DNA from: Synergistaceae bacterium
Lineage (GTDB): Bacteria; Synergistota; Synergistia; Synergistales; Synergistaceae
DNA length: 34,104 nucleotides
Assembly: GCA_030533085.1 (NCBI GenBank)
Contig: JAUNJZ010000028.1
Location: forward strand, 1 to 34,104
Direction of reading: 5' to 3'
Positions 22,802 to 30,157 of this stretch are shown one piece after another. The position numbers and the translations under genes were made by a program. Each line of letters starts with the position of its first letter. The first letter of the stretch is position 1. The notes beneath the pieces were generated by a model, which worked only from the letters and a program-made list of their open reading frames with translations, ran no database searches and had not been told where the DNA came from.

Positions 22802-24247
22802 ATGTATCTGTTCCATATCTCGGCTTTCGTTCTTTTGGCGCTCTTCGTCGGCGCGGGGCTGATTACAGGAAGGAGCGGCGGCGGAAAAAAGGATTACAGC
22901 CTCGGCGGACGCAGCGCGGGGGCGGCAGGGGTGACGGGAATACTGCTCGGCGCTCTTGTCGGCGGAGCGTCGACCGTAGGGACAGTGCAGATGGCCTACA
23001 GCTACGGCCTGACGGCGTGGTGGTTCACGCTTGGCGGCGGTATAGGCTGCCTGCTGCTGGGGCTGCGTTTCGCGGCTCCGCTGCGTGATTCCGGCGTCGC
23101 CACTATCGCTGATTATATAGAAAGAAGTTACGGCGGTCACGAATCGCGCTGCGCCTCCGCGATAGCCTTCACGGTGACTGTGTCTTCGTCTATCGGCGCT
23201 TTTATTTCAATATGCGCGCAGTTCCTCGCCTGTATCGCGCTGATACGCGGCGCTTTTCCTATCTCTCCGGCTGCGGCCGCGCTTGTCGCCGCCGTCTCAG
23301 TATGGGGCTTCATCGCCGTTGGCGGAATGAAGAGCTTTTCCACGCTGGGGGAGGCGAAGATCGTTCTTCTTTATATCGCGCTGCTGCTCTGCGCTGGGGC
23401 GGCGCTTTTTCAGAGCGGCGGCCTTGCGCCGCTGGCCCGCGCGCTCGGCTTCAATCCGTGGTTTAATCTCTTCGGCCGCGGCTTCGTGCCGGAGGCCGGA
23501 TATCTGGTTTCGATGATTGTAGGCGTATTCACCACGCAGATATATATTCAGTCGCTTGCCGCCGCGAAGGACGCGAGGACGGCAAGGGCAGGGGCTTTCG
23601 CCTCCGCGCTGCTTATGCCGCCGATGGGGCTGCTCGGCACGCTTATCGGCCTTTCCGTAAGGGCGCGCGGCGTCGAAATCGCGCCGGATCAGGTGCTTTC
23701 ATGGTTCATAATGGAATCTTTCCCGCCGCTGGCCGGCGGTCTGCTGTGGGGCGGCATACTGATAACGGTCGTAGGCTGCGCGGCGGGGCTTATCCTCGGA
23801 ATAGCGACCAACATTTCCAGAAACTTCATTCCTCGCCGGATAATGGAAAAATACGCCTCGAAGAACAGCGCAATCCAACAGCTGCTCGTTCTGGCGATGA
23901 TAGTAACGGCGGCCTTATCTGGGCTTGGCGGTGCAGGCTCGATGATACTCGAATGGAGTTTTATGAGTATGGGGCTGCGCGGCGCGGGGACCTTCTTCCC
24001 CTTCGTTCTCGCAGTGCTGAAGCCGGGGCTGCTCTCGCCGCGCCGCGCGCTGGCCTCCTGCGTGGGTGGGCTTGCAGCGATGCTGCTGTGGGCTTTCCTC
24101 GGCCTGAAAGGCGACCCGCTCTTTGCCGGACTGGCCTTCTCCGCGCTCTGCACTGCGCCGGAATTTGTACAAAGAAGAAAATATCTCCATCGGAGCCATG
24201 CGGCCAAAGAGCGCAGCTCTACGCCGCCTCCTTTACGCCGCCGCTGA
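22802..24247 (+). CDS. Sodium:solute symporter (SSS family)
   Basis: A 481-aa polytopic membrane protein with about 12-13 predicted hydrophobic helices. SSS-family signs are the N-terminal helix followed by GRSGGGKKDYSLGGRSAG, then LLGALVGGASTVGTVQMAYSYG, and the IADYIERSYGG segment between early helices, as in the LeuT-fold sodium symporters. The C-terminal residues (from about 460) are basic and Ser/Pro-rich. The substrate could be an organic or amino acid but cannot be told from the sequence. A candidate promoter lies upstream; the AGGAAG ribosome-binding site is about 12 nt from the ATG. The flavoprotein gene follows 63 bp later on the same strand. Confidence 0.88.
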   Translation: MYLFHISAFVLLALFVGAGLITGRSGGGKKDYSLGGRSAGAAGVTGILLGALVGGASTVGTVQMAYSYGLTAWWFTLGGGIGCLLLGLRFAAPLRDSGVATIADYIERSYGGHESRCASAIAFTVTVSSSIGAFISICAQFLACIALIRGAFPISPAAAALVAAVSVWGFIAVGGMKSFSTLGEAKIVLLYIALLLCAGAALFQSGGLAPLARALGFNPWFNLFGRGFVPEAGYLVSMIVGVFTTQIYIQSLAAAKDARTARAGAFASALLMPPMGLLGTLIGLSVRARGVEIAPDQVLSWFIMESFPPLAGGLLWGGILITVVGCAAGLILGIATNISRNFIPRRIMEKYASKNSAIQQLLVLAMIVTAALSGLGGAGSMILEWSFMSMGLRGAGTFFPFVLAVLKPGLLSPRRALASCVGGLAAMLLWAFLGLKGDPLFAGLAFSALCTAPEFVQRRKYLHRSHAAKERSSTPPPLRRR

Positions 24248-24310
24248 TAATAAATTATAATAAATCATTACTAATGAGGGCAAAATAATAATGTTAAGGG
24301 GGAGATGCAG

Positions 24311-24874
24311 ATGGAGGAGAAAAAGGTTTTAACGATACTGTTGGGAAGCCCGCGCAAGGGAGGCAACTCGGAGACTCTGGCCGAAGCGCTTGCCGCCGGC
24401 GCGGCGTCGAAGGGCTATGAAGTGAGGAAGAGGCGCCTTGCCGGCATGAAGCTGATGGGCTGCGTGGATTGCCGCGGCTGCTGGGGCAGAGGCGGGCCGT
24501 GTATGCTGGATGACGATATGGGAAAGCTGTACGAAGATATCGAAGCGGCCTCCGTCGTCGCGCTGGTCTCGCCGCTGTATTATTACACATGGTCGGCTCA
24601 GATAAAGCCGGTCATTGACCGTATGCAGCCCTACAACGCGGAGGGCGCGCCGCGCGGAGTCAAGGGCAAAAGGGTTCTGCTGCTCTCCGCTTCCGGCGAC
24701 GAGGAGGCTGAGGTCTTTGACGGATTGCTGGCCGCATACCGGAGGACGATAGATTTCCTTAAATGGGAAAATGCCGGCGAGATATGCGCCCCAGGAATAT
24801 ATAAGATGGGGGAGATGGAAGAAAAGGGACAGCGCTGGCTTGAAGAGGCCAGAGCGCTTGGCGAAAGGCTCTAA
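24311..24874 (+). CDS. Iron-sulfur flavoprotein-like NAD(P)H-dependent FMN reductase
   Basis: A 187-aa flavodoxin-fold protein. The FMN phosphate loop is GSPRKGGNSETL (residues 12-23). A compact cysteine cluster C51-x2-C54-x2-C57-x6-C64 follows, matching the CX2CX2CX4-7C motif that binds a [4Fe-4S] cluster in the Isf (iron-sulfur flavoprotein) family of anaerobes. The later VSPLYYYTWSAQIKPVIDR segment holds the family's Y-x-x-x-x-x-x-x-K-x-x-x-D-R motif. Isf proteins pass electrons between ferredoxin and oxidants, including peroxide or oxygen in methanogens. I use the ATG at 24311, since an ATG 6 nt earlier overlaps the AAGGGGGAG ribosome-binding site. A strong terminator follows. Confidence 0.88.
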   Translation: MEEKKVLTILLGSPRKGGNSETLAEALAAGAASKGYEVRKRRLAGMKLMGCVDCRGCWGRGGPCMLDDDMGKLYEDIEAASVVALVSPLYYYTWSAQIKPVIDRMQPYNAEGAPRGVKGKRVLLLSASGDEEAEVFDGLLAAYRRTIDFLKWENAGEICAPGIYKMGEMEEKGQRWLEEARALGERL

Positions 24875-24884
24875 GGAACGCTGA

Positions 24885-24912
24885 GGCAGGGGCAAAGGCC
24901 CCTGCCTTTTTT
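24885..24912 (+). terminator. Intrinsic terminator after flavoprotein gene
   Basis: GGCAGGGGC and GCCCCTGCC form a 9-bp stem with an AAAG loop, followed by six T residues on the plus strand, 10 bp after the flavoprotein stop codon. Confidence 0.9.
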
Positions 24913-24954
24913 ATCTCCGCTGATTACATGCGCCCGCCGCAGGGGAGTCTGCGG

Positions 24955-25452
24955 TCATCTTTTATAGCCGATAATATCGCGCAGCAGCATTTTGCGCCAT
25001 GCCTGCCCCTTTTCGTCTTCTGTTCCCTTTGTGGTGAAGCCGTCGATAACTCCCGTTACGCCGCGTCCCTGTTCGCTCTCCGCAATGATAAGCTGAAGCG
25101 GGTTCGCCGTCGCCGCGAATATGCGGCAGACCTCCTGAACATCTTTTATTCTGTTCAGCACATTGATGGGATAGCCGTTTTTCATCACGATGACAAAGAC
25201 GTGCCCCGCGTTGATCTTCTTCGCGTTTTCCACGGCGGCGCTTTCCATATCGCCGTTATTGCCGTCGTGACGGATGAGGCAGTCGCCTGAGGCTTCACAG
25301 AAAGCTATGCCGAACTCGACGCAGGGAGAGGCTGTGACCATCGCCTCATAAAGATCCTCTACCGTTTTGATAAAATGGCTCTGTCCGACTATGATGTTGG
25401 CATCTTCGGGAATGACCGCCTGTACAACGCTTAAATTCAAACTGTCCGCCAT
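24955..25452 (-). CDS. Adenosine-specific kinase family protein (PF04008)
   Basis: A 165-aa protein of the adenosine-specific kinase family. Family members of about 160-165 aa bind adenosine or AMP in crystal structures, and the physiological reaction is uncertain. Conserved segments visible are the [19 protein letters not shown] strand-helix, [19 protein letters not shown], and [20 protein letters not shown]; the C-terminal [10 protein letters not shown] and [14 protein letters not shown]-like end also fit. The ATG at 25452 lies 8 nt from GGAGG. A GTG nine bases upstream would overlap the ribosome-binding site and is rejected. It is convergent with the flavoprotein gene and lies 100 bp behind skp, from which it is separated by a terminator. 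Confidence 0.87.
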   Translation of the reverse strand: MADSLNLSVVQAVIPEDANIIVGQSHFIKTVEDLYEAMVTASPCVEFGIAFCEASGDCLIRHDGNNGDMESAAVENAKKINAGHVFVIVMKNGYPINVLNRIKDVQEVCRIFAATANPLQLIIAESEQGRGVTGVIDGFTTKGTEDEKGQAWRKMLLRDIIGYKR

Positions 25453-25499
25453 TGGGAACACCTCCAGATAATATTTCGCTTCCGTCAGTATATCACAAT

Positions 25500-25534
25500 A
25501 AAAAAGCGGCGGCTCCCTTAAAAAGAGCCGCCGC
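25500..25534 (-). terminator. Intrinsic terminator of skp
   Basis: GCGGCGGCTC (25506-25515) and GAGCCGCCGC (25525-25534) form a perfect 10-bp stem with a 9-nt loop. Six T residues follow on the minus strand. It lies 18 bp after the skp stop codon. Confidence 0.85.
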
Positions 25535-25552
25535 CGCTGTGTTATGAAAATA

Positions 25553-25981
25553 TTACTTCTTTTTCAGCTCCGCGATAACGGCGTCCGTGATATCGACGCC
25601 GCCGTAAAAGACAGCTTCTTTGTCAACGACCACAGTCAGCTTTTTCTGATTGGCGACAGTCCTGATAGCCAGATTTATCTCCTTGAAAAGCGGCTCCATC
25701 AGCTTACGCTCCTCTTCGGCCAGCTCCTGACGCTTCGTCTGGAAGATCTCGGCCTTTTTCCTGTCGTCAGACTCTTTGTCTATCGCCGTCCTGGCTTCCT
25801 TTTCCTTGCTTGCGGATATATCCTTAATCTGCTTCTGAACCTGTTCAAACTTCGGATGCTGGAACATGATCTTCTGAGTGCTTATCGTGCCGATCACGTC
25901 GGCGGCGAAGGCAGAACCAGCCAGCAGCAGAGCGGAGAGCGCCGCCAATATTGTTACCGCAACAGTCTTTCTAAGAACCAT
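25553..25981 (-). CDS. OmpH/Skp family periplasmic chaperone
   Basis: A 142-aa secreted protein. Residues 1-26 form a signal peptide (basic N-region LRK, hydrophobic core, AFA cleavage site before Ala-Asp). The mature part has the OmpH/Skp layout: a short beta strand [14 protein letters not shown], a long charged coiled-coil (about 45-105) rich in Lys, Glu and Gln, and a C-terminal strand [22 protein letters not shown]. In other diderms Skp escorts outer-membrane proteins across the periplasm, so the gene is evidence for an outer membrane. The ATG at 25981 has AGGAGGAGG 7 nt upstream. An upstream in-frame start adds 15 residues with no match to the family and is rejected. A monocistronic unit is likely, with its own promoter and terminator. 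Confidence 0.9.
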   Translation of the reverse strand: MVLRKTVAVTILAALSALLLAGSAFAADVIGTISTQKIMFQHPKFEQVQKQIKDISASKEKEARTAIDKESDDRKKAEIFQTKRQELAEEERKLMEPLFKEINLAIRTVANQKKLTVVVDKEAVFYGGVDITDAVIAELKKK

Positions 25982-26042
25982 AAAATTTCCTCCTCCTGAT
26001 CGCAGGAATAAATCAATACTCCTCAATCTTTATGACCTGTGT

Positions 26043-26071
26043 ATTTTACCTTTTTTTTCAGATTCCGTCCA
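26043..26071 (-). promoter_or_regulatory. Candidate promoter of skp
   Basis: TGGACG (26066-26071, 4/6) and TAAAAT (26043-26048, 5/6) are 17 nt apart on the minus strand, with an A-rich spacer, about 60 bp before the skp start codon. The rest of the 243-bp divergent region is AT-rich with no gene. A TATAAT-like -10 near 26165 could serve the plus-strand DUF3343 gene. Confidence 0.45.
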
Positions 26072-26224
26072 CGTATATTTAGCAAGCATGTCAGAAAAAA
26101 ACTTGATTTTCCTTCACTCCCAAATCCGCTTTGTTGCGTTGAACAATTGCGCCGTCATCTTATTTATAATATCCGAAAGATGTGGTAAAAATATGACTGT
26201 GGAGTAATTCGCGGGAGGATATGT

Positions 26225-26449
26225 ATGATGGAATGTATAGCAACCTTTGACACGACGCATATGGCGCTTTTTTTTGAAAAGTCCTGCCGCGCGTCCGGCC
26301 TGAAAGTAAAGATAATACCGGTGCCCAGACAGGTATCGGCAAGCTGCGGTCTGGCGTGCAGCTATCCCTGCGGCGAATCGGAAGCGGTAAAGGCGATAGC
26401 CGCCGAAAAGGCGATAGAGGTGGCTGAATATCACGAGCTGGCCTCGTAA
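26225..26449 (+). CDS. Small DUF3343 protein (putative Se/S carrier-like)
   Basis: A 74-aa protein of the DUF3343 family, also described as putative Se/S carrier-like. The family pattern is a central basic VPR followed by S-x-x-CG. Here it reads VPRQVSASCGLACSYPCGE. The usual single Cys is C41, and two extra ones (C45 and C49) give a CxxxCxxxC array that could bind a metal or carry sulfur. The ATG has GGGAGGA a few bases upstream. The gene stands alone and convergent with nhaC; a bidirectional terminator follows. A role in sulfur or selenium handling is family annotation, not proven. Confidence 0.85.
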   Translation: MMECIATFDTTHMALFFEKSCRASGLKVKIIPVPRQVSASCGLACSYPCGESEAVKAIAAEKAIEVAEYHELAS

Positions 26450-26490
26450 GAGGCATTTACCGCCGCGCTTTTCTTAAAATTCACACATCG

Positions 26491-26531
26491 AAAAATCCCC
26501 GCCGCGCTGAGTGCGCCTGCGGGGATTTTTT
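26491..26531. terminator. Bidirectional intrinsic terminator
   Basis: AATCCCCGC and GCGGGGATT form a 9-bp outer stem, with an A run on the left and a T run on the right, so it works in both directions. It ends the plus-strand DUF3343 gene and the minus-strand NhaC-family gene. Confidence 0.85.
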
Positions 26532-26549
26532 CATGCGGCGTATTTTCTG

Positions 26550-28016
26550 TTACTTCTCGTATTTCGCCGCCTCGCTTTTCAGATAGACCTGCGGCTCCGT
26601 GGGAAGCTTGAATAGCGGAATAAAGCGATCCCAGCCGGTGAAGGTAAGGACGAGCATCGAACCTACCGCGATCCATGCCAGATAGTTGTGCGTAATGATC
26701 TGACCGACCGAAAGAGCTTCGGCAAGCGGATAGACTGAAACGCTGATTCCGATGAAAAATCCCATGTAGCAGTGCCAGGGAACGAGCTGTGAACCAAGAA
26801 CTCCCATCGCGTCGGAAAGCGTGGCGTTTCTCAGCGACAGAGTGTACATATCCTCTTTTGAACCGACGACATTTTCTTCCGTGATATTTTTAATGATGGG
26901 GCCGATAGTTACTATCTGCGCCATTTCGTCGGAGAGGGCCGCGTTCCCCAGCAGGCAGAGGATGCCGTTGGCGAAGATGAGATGGCGAACCCTGTGCACC
27001 ATGCGGGCGATAAGCTCAGCCACGGGGTCAAAGGCGTTCATCAGACGCATGACGCCGCCGAAGGCTCCGACCCAGAGCATCATCGCTATCGACCAGCCTC
27101 CGGCGTCGGAGAAGCCGGTGTAAACCAACTCAAGGAATTCCGTTACGCTTGCCACAGTTCCGGCCATGAGGCCGAAGGCCAGTGAGGAAAATATTCCTGC
27201 GCCGAGACATATCAGCGTGCTGTAGCCCATGACGGCCGCCGCAAGAACGATGATGAGCGGTATCACCATGTAGATCGGAACGCCCTGTCTCACAAGCTCA
27301 AGCAGGGTTACTGCCGACGGGCGCTCCTCCGCCAGAGCGGCCCATACCTCCTGCGGTATCTGCGCAATGGCGTCTGCGGCCTGTCCGCTGGTGTTCGGCA
27401 GCCCAAGCCCCGCGCCGATCAGATAAAATACCACCGCGGCGCAGATGAGGCAGAGCAGCGACCATACCCCCTGATGACGCACGCGTTTGATTATCTCAAC
27501 CTGCTGTATGCCGGAGCTGACAATCGTAGTGTCCGAGATAAGCCCGATATTGTCGCCGAAGCAGGAGCCGCCGGCAATCGCGCCGACGGTCAGGGCTATA
27601 TTGCCGCCGACGATATGGTTAAGCCAGAGGAATATCGGCGCGCAGGCGGCGAATGTTCCCCAGGACGTTCCTGTAGCGATGGAGAGAACTGACGTCACCA
27701 GCAGGGCGACGACGGCGAGGACTTTCGCGTTGAGTCCCGCGGCAAGCGACATATTGATGACCGACGCCGCGACGCCTGTAGCCATGAAGCATTCCGCTAC
27801 GGCGTAGGCCGCCTGGAGGATGAGGAAGACTATCAGGAAGTGTTTCAGATTGTCGAGCGCAGCGTCAAGACATTCCTGGAATTTGAAGCGGTCAACAAGC
27901 ATAGCGATGATGACCGAATACATGAACGAGAGCGGAGCGGCAAGAAGAATATCCATACCAGAGAGCATAAGCCCCGCGATGACGCAAACCGGAGAGAGTT
28001 TCAACAGTGCTTTCAT
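26550..28016 (-). CDS. NhaC-family Na+/H+ antiporter-like transporter
   Basis: A 488-aa membrane protein with about 11-12 hydrophobic segments. The NhaC mark is GTSWGTFAACAPIFLWLN followed by GAIAGGSCFGDNIGLISDTTI. Some members of this superfamily (LysW, named in a study of lysine riboswitches) are predicted lysine carriers rather than antiporters. The ATG at 28016 is used; a ribosome-binding site AGGAGG lies 12 nt upstream, somewhat far. A further in-frame ATG at 28043 lies upstream of that site and has no ribosome-binding site, so it is rejected. The leader (28044-28210) is predicted to fold and has some lysine-riboswitch-like features. The gene lies after the SDR/GcvP-like operon, so it may import that pathway's substrate. 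Confidence 0.86.
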   Translation of the reverse strand: MKALLKLSPVCVIAGLMLSGMDILLAAPLSFMYSVIIAMLVDRFKFQECLDAALDNLKHFLIVFLILQAAYAVAECFMATGVAASVINMSLAAGLNAKVLAVVALLVTSVLSIATGTSWGTFAACAPIFLWLNHIVGGNIALTVGAIAGGSCFGDNIGLISDTTIVSSGIQQVEIIKRVRHQGVWSLLCLICAAVVFYLIGAGLGLPNTSGQAADAIAQIPQEVWAALAEERPSAVTLLELVRQGVPIYMVIPLIIVLAAAVMGYSTLICLGAGIFSSLAFGLMAGTVASVTEFLELVYTGFSDAGGWSIAMMLWVGAFGGVMRLMNAFDPVAELIARMVHRVRHLIFANGILCLLGNAALSDEMAQIVTIGPIIKNITEENVVGSKEDMYTLSLRNATLSDAMGVLGSQLVPWHCYMGFFIGISVSVYPLAEALSVGQIITHNYLAWIAVGSMLVLTFTGWDRFIPLFKLPTEPQVYLKSEAAKYEK

Positions 28017-28046
28017 TATAAATAAATGCCTCCTTATAAGCATAAG

Positions 28047-28210
28047 CCATGTCCGTTTCTGCGGACAGTCACATGAAAGCTGAAAGAACGCGCGGGACTA
28101 GAACAGAATATGACGAGCGCAGCCCCCGCTCCTTCACCTTTGGAACGCTTCAGGTCATGCCCTTTACTTTCTGAGGGCACGCACCTCTTTCAGTCTGTGG
28201 AACGCTTTGA
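28047..28210 (-). promoter_or_regulatory. Structured 5' leader of the NhaC gene, possibly riboswitch-like
   Basis: The 230-bp gap before the NhaC gene holds no ORF but contains RNA-like structure on the minus strand. CTGAAAGA (28193-28186) pairs perfectly with TCTTTCAG (28087-28080), enclosing a hairpin TGCCCT/AGGGCA (28179-28158). A second hairpin, TGTCCG/CGGACA (28067-28050), lies nearer the gene. AGAGGTGCG (28188-28180) and ACTGTC (28069-28064) match conserved boxes of the lysine (L-box) riboswitch. The conserved GCCGAAG box and the expected P3/P4 helices are not seen, and the length is short. I therefore call it a putative regulatory leader, not a confirmed lysine riboswitch. Confidence 0.4.
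28141..28207. repeat. 10-bp direct repeat in the NhaC leader
   Basis: TGGAACGCTT occurs at 28141-28150 and again at 28198-28207. On the minus strand each copy is followed by a similar purine-rich stretch (cAGactGAAAGAG and aAGGtGAAGGAG), 57 bp apart. It may be an ancient duplication inside the leader, or two sites for the same regulator. Confidence 0.5.
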
Positions 28211-28246
28211 AAAAAATCCGCCTTTGAAGCTTAGCGCCGCCAGGCT

Positions 28247-28999
28247 CTAGTACAGTCCGGCCGTTTCGCCGCCGTCTATTCTGATGTCGGCCCCTGTGAT
28301 GTATTTCGCGTCGTCGGAGGCGAGGAAGGCGTAGAGCTTGCCTATCTCTTCCGGTTCGGCGTGGCGCTTCATCGGGATGCCTTCGTTTACCTTCGCGAGC
28401 ATTTCTTCCGTGTACTCAGCCTTCTGCATCGGGGTAAGGACGTAGCCGGGGCAGACGCAGTTGACGCGCACTGTCGGCGCAAGCTCCAGCGCCATGCTTT
28501 TTGTGAGCAGGATCACGCCGGCCTTTGAGGCGTTATAGTCCGTATACCAGCGATGTCCCTCAGTGCCGTTCGTCGAGGCGGTCATGAGTATGACTCCGCT
28601 TTTTTGCGCCATCATGCGGCGCGCGGCCTCGCGGGCGCAGAGGAACATGCCGTTGAGGTTGATGTCTATCACCTTTTTCCACTGTTCGTAGCTGATATCC
28701 ACGAAGTCGGAGCGGACGCTGATGCCGGCGTTTGAGATAAGGACGTCTATGCCGCCCTCCGTCTCGTCCATCTTTTTGAAAGCCTCGCGCACATCCTCTT
28801 CTTTGCTGACGTCGCCGACATAGCATCCGGCAAAGTCGGGATTTTCTTTCATCACCTGTTCCGCCGCCGCGCGGTTGTAATCGACGATGAAAACGCGCGC
28901 CCCCTGCCGCGCGAACAGCTGGGCGGCCGCCAGCCCGATGCCGCTCGCCGCTCCGGTGATCAGCACTCTTTTTCCTGCAAGCTCCTCATAACGTGTCAT
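28247..28999 (-). CDS. SDR-family NAD(P)-dependent oxidoreductase (second)
   Basis: A 250-aa classical short-chain dehydrogenase. The cofactor loop is TGAASGIG (residues 15-22), NAG lies at 90-92 and the catalytic triad is S142, Y155, K159 (YNASK). VDYN after the second strand has Asp in the position that favours NAD over NADP. The family oxidises secondary alcohols or hydroxy acids; the substrate is unknown. It is the last gene of the SDR-gcvPA-gcvPB-acoX-SDR run, 33 bp after the AcoX-like gene. No strong terminator is seen after it: a T7 tract at 28216-28210 has only a weak stem, so read-through into the NhaC leader is possible. Confidence 0.9.
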   Translation of the reverse strand: MTRYEELAGKRVLITGAASGIGLAAAQLFARQGARVFIVDYNRAAAEQVMKENPDFAGCYVGDVSKEEDVREAFKKMDETEGGIDVLISNAGISVRSDFVDISYEQWKKVIDINLNGMFLCAREAARRMMAQKSGVILMTASTNGTEGHRWYTDYNASKAGVILLTKSMALELAPTVRVNCVCPGYVLTPMQKAEYTEEMLAKVNEGIPMKRHAEPEEIGKLYAFLASDDAKYITGADIRIDGGETAGLY

Positions 29000-29032
29000 G
29001 ATGCTGTTATTCCCCCGTTTCTTTGTTTATTT

Positions 29033-30151
29033 TCAGGATATTTTCGCCATTATTTTCCGCCCGTGGCCGGTGACGACGGGAATGTAGCCCGCCAGCTCAC
29101 GGTCGAGCGCGCTGTCGCCCGTGTCGGCGATAAGGCTTCTGCCGAAAAGCTGCGCCATCTTTGCCGGCGTGGCGATGACTGTGATGTTTTCTTTCTCTAT
29201 CATCCGCAGCGCCTCAGGGCTGAGCTGCTGGTTTCCGCGCCCGAATATATGCCCCTGTCCGCCTATCGCCGTGATGATGAGCGCTCTCTTTTCCCTCTCG
29301 ACTGTGGAGAGTATTTTTTTTATCTCCGCCTCTGTCAGATCTTTTCCGATGAGTTTTCCGTCCATCACCGCGTCCACTCCGAGCAGCGTCCCGTCAAGGC
29401 CGAGCCTCTCCGTGAGCTGTCTGGTGGTCGAGCCGGAGCCTATGAGGTAGAGATGGCCGGGCTTCATCGAAAGCGCCATAAAGGCTGCCAGCTCCGCCGC
29501 TTCTTCAGCGGGGCCGCCGCTGCCGCCGGATTTGCGCTCCTGCATGAATTCGCGGTCGTCAGGTATTTTCATGCAGCCGTAGAGGCGCGCTCGGACGATG
29601 TTGTCGCGGAATGCCTCTTCGTCTATATCGACGACTTCCGCCGCCGCGAAGCGCCTGACTTCGCCGGAGATAAATTTGCCGACGAGCATTCCTGCAGCTT
29701 TCGGCCTTTTCGCGTAGACGCCGGAATGTATCTTGACTCCGGCCGGAATGCCGACGGCGGGAATACTTTCGCCGACGACGGAACAAAGGTCGCGCGCCGT
29801 TCCGTCGCCTCCGGCGAATACGATGAGGCTGACGCCGCGCTCCAGCATCATTTCAGCGGCGCGCCTTGTGTCCGCCGGCACAGTATGTTCCGACGGCTCG
29901 AAGAGCGATTCCGTCCGTAAGCTGTAAGATTTGAGCAAATCGGCTCCCATAGCGCCGGAGGGGCTGTAGAAAAGGCAATCAGCAGCTTTTCCCGCGAATT
30001 CCTTTACCGCCTCGTCGGCGCGCCCCGCGGCCACAGGCACTGCGCCAAGCTCAACGGCCCTGCGGAGCGTCTCTTCTCCGTCTGTTCCCTTGAGGGCCAC
30101 CTTGCCCCCCATTCCTGCCACAGGGTTGATCAAGAAGCCGATTTTCATCAT
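29033..30151 (-). CDS. AcoX/ATP-NAD kinase-like protein (COG3199)
   Basis: A 372-aa member of the ATP-NAD kinase superfamily in the subgroup that includes AcoX from acetoin operons. Key motifs are the N-terminal GFLINPVAGMGG, the central FAGGDGTARDL with GGDGT at 114-118, and the following GIPAGVKIHSGVYA. The C-terminal half has ITAIGGQGHIFGRGNQQLSP, also typical of the group. True NAD kinases are about 290 aa, so the extra length supports the AcoX branch. What AcoX phosphorylates is not settled; NAD or a diacylglycerol-like or sugar substrate have been considered. It sits 6 bp after gcvPB-like and 33 bp before an SDR, which suggests cofactor or intermediate phosphorylation for the same pathway. 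Confidence 0.87.
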   Translation of the reverse strand: MMKIGFLINPVAGMGGKVALKGTDGEETLRRAVELGAVPVAAGRADEAVKEFAGKAADCLFYSPSGAMGADLLKSYSLRTESLFEPSEHTVPADTRRAAEMMLERGVSLIVFAGGDGTARDLCSVVGESIPAVGIPAGVKIHSGVYAKRPKAAGMLVGKFISGEVRRFAAAEVVDIDEEAFRDNIVRARLYGCMKIPDDREFMQERKSGGSGGPAEEAAELAAFMALSMKPGHLYLIGSGSTTRQLTERLGLDGTLLGVDAVMDGKLIGKDLTEAEIKKILSTVEREKRALIITAIGGQGHIFGRGNQQLSPEALRMIEKENITVIATPAKMAQLFGRSLIADTGDSALDRELAGYIPVVTGHGRKIMAKIS

Positions 30152-30157
30152 TTTGCT

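Noticed and set aside
28080-28193. Confident lysine riboswitch call
   Set aside because: Several conserved L-box elements (GCCGAAG, helices P3 and P4) are missing and the enclosed length is short. It was kept only as a low-confidence regulatory leader.
28210-28246. Intrinsic terminator after the second SDR gene
   Set aside because: A run of seven T is present on the minus strand, but only short, weak stems (such as GCCT/AGGC) precede it, partly inside the coding end.
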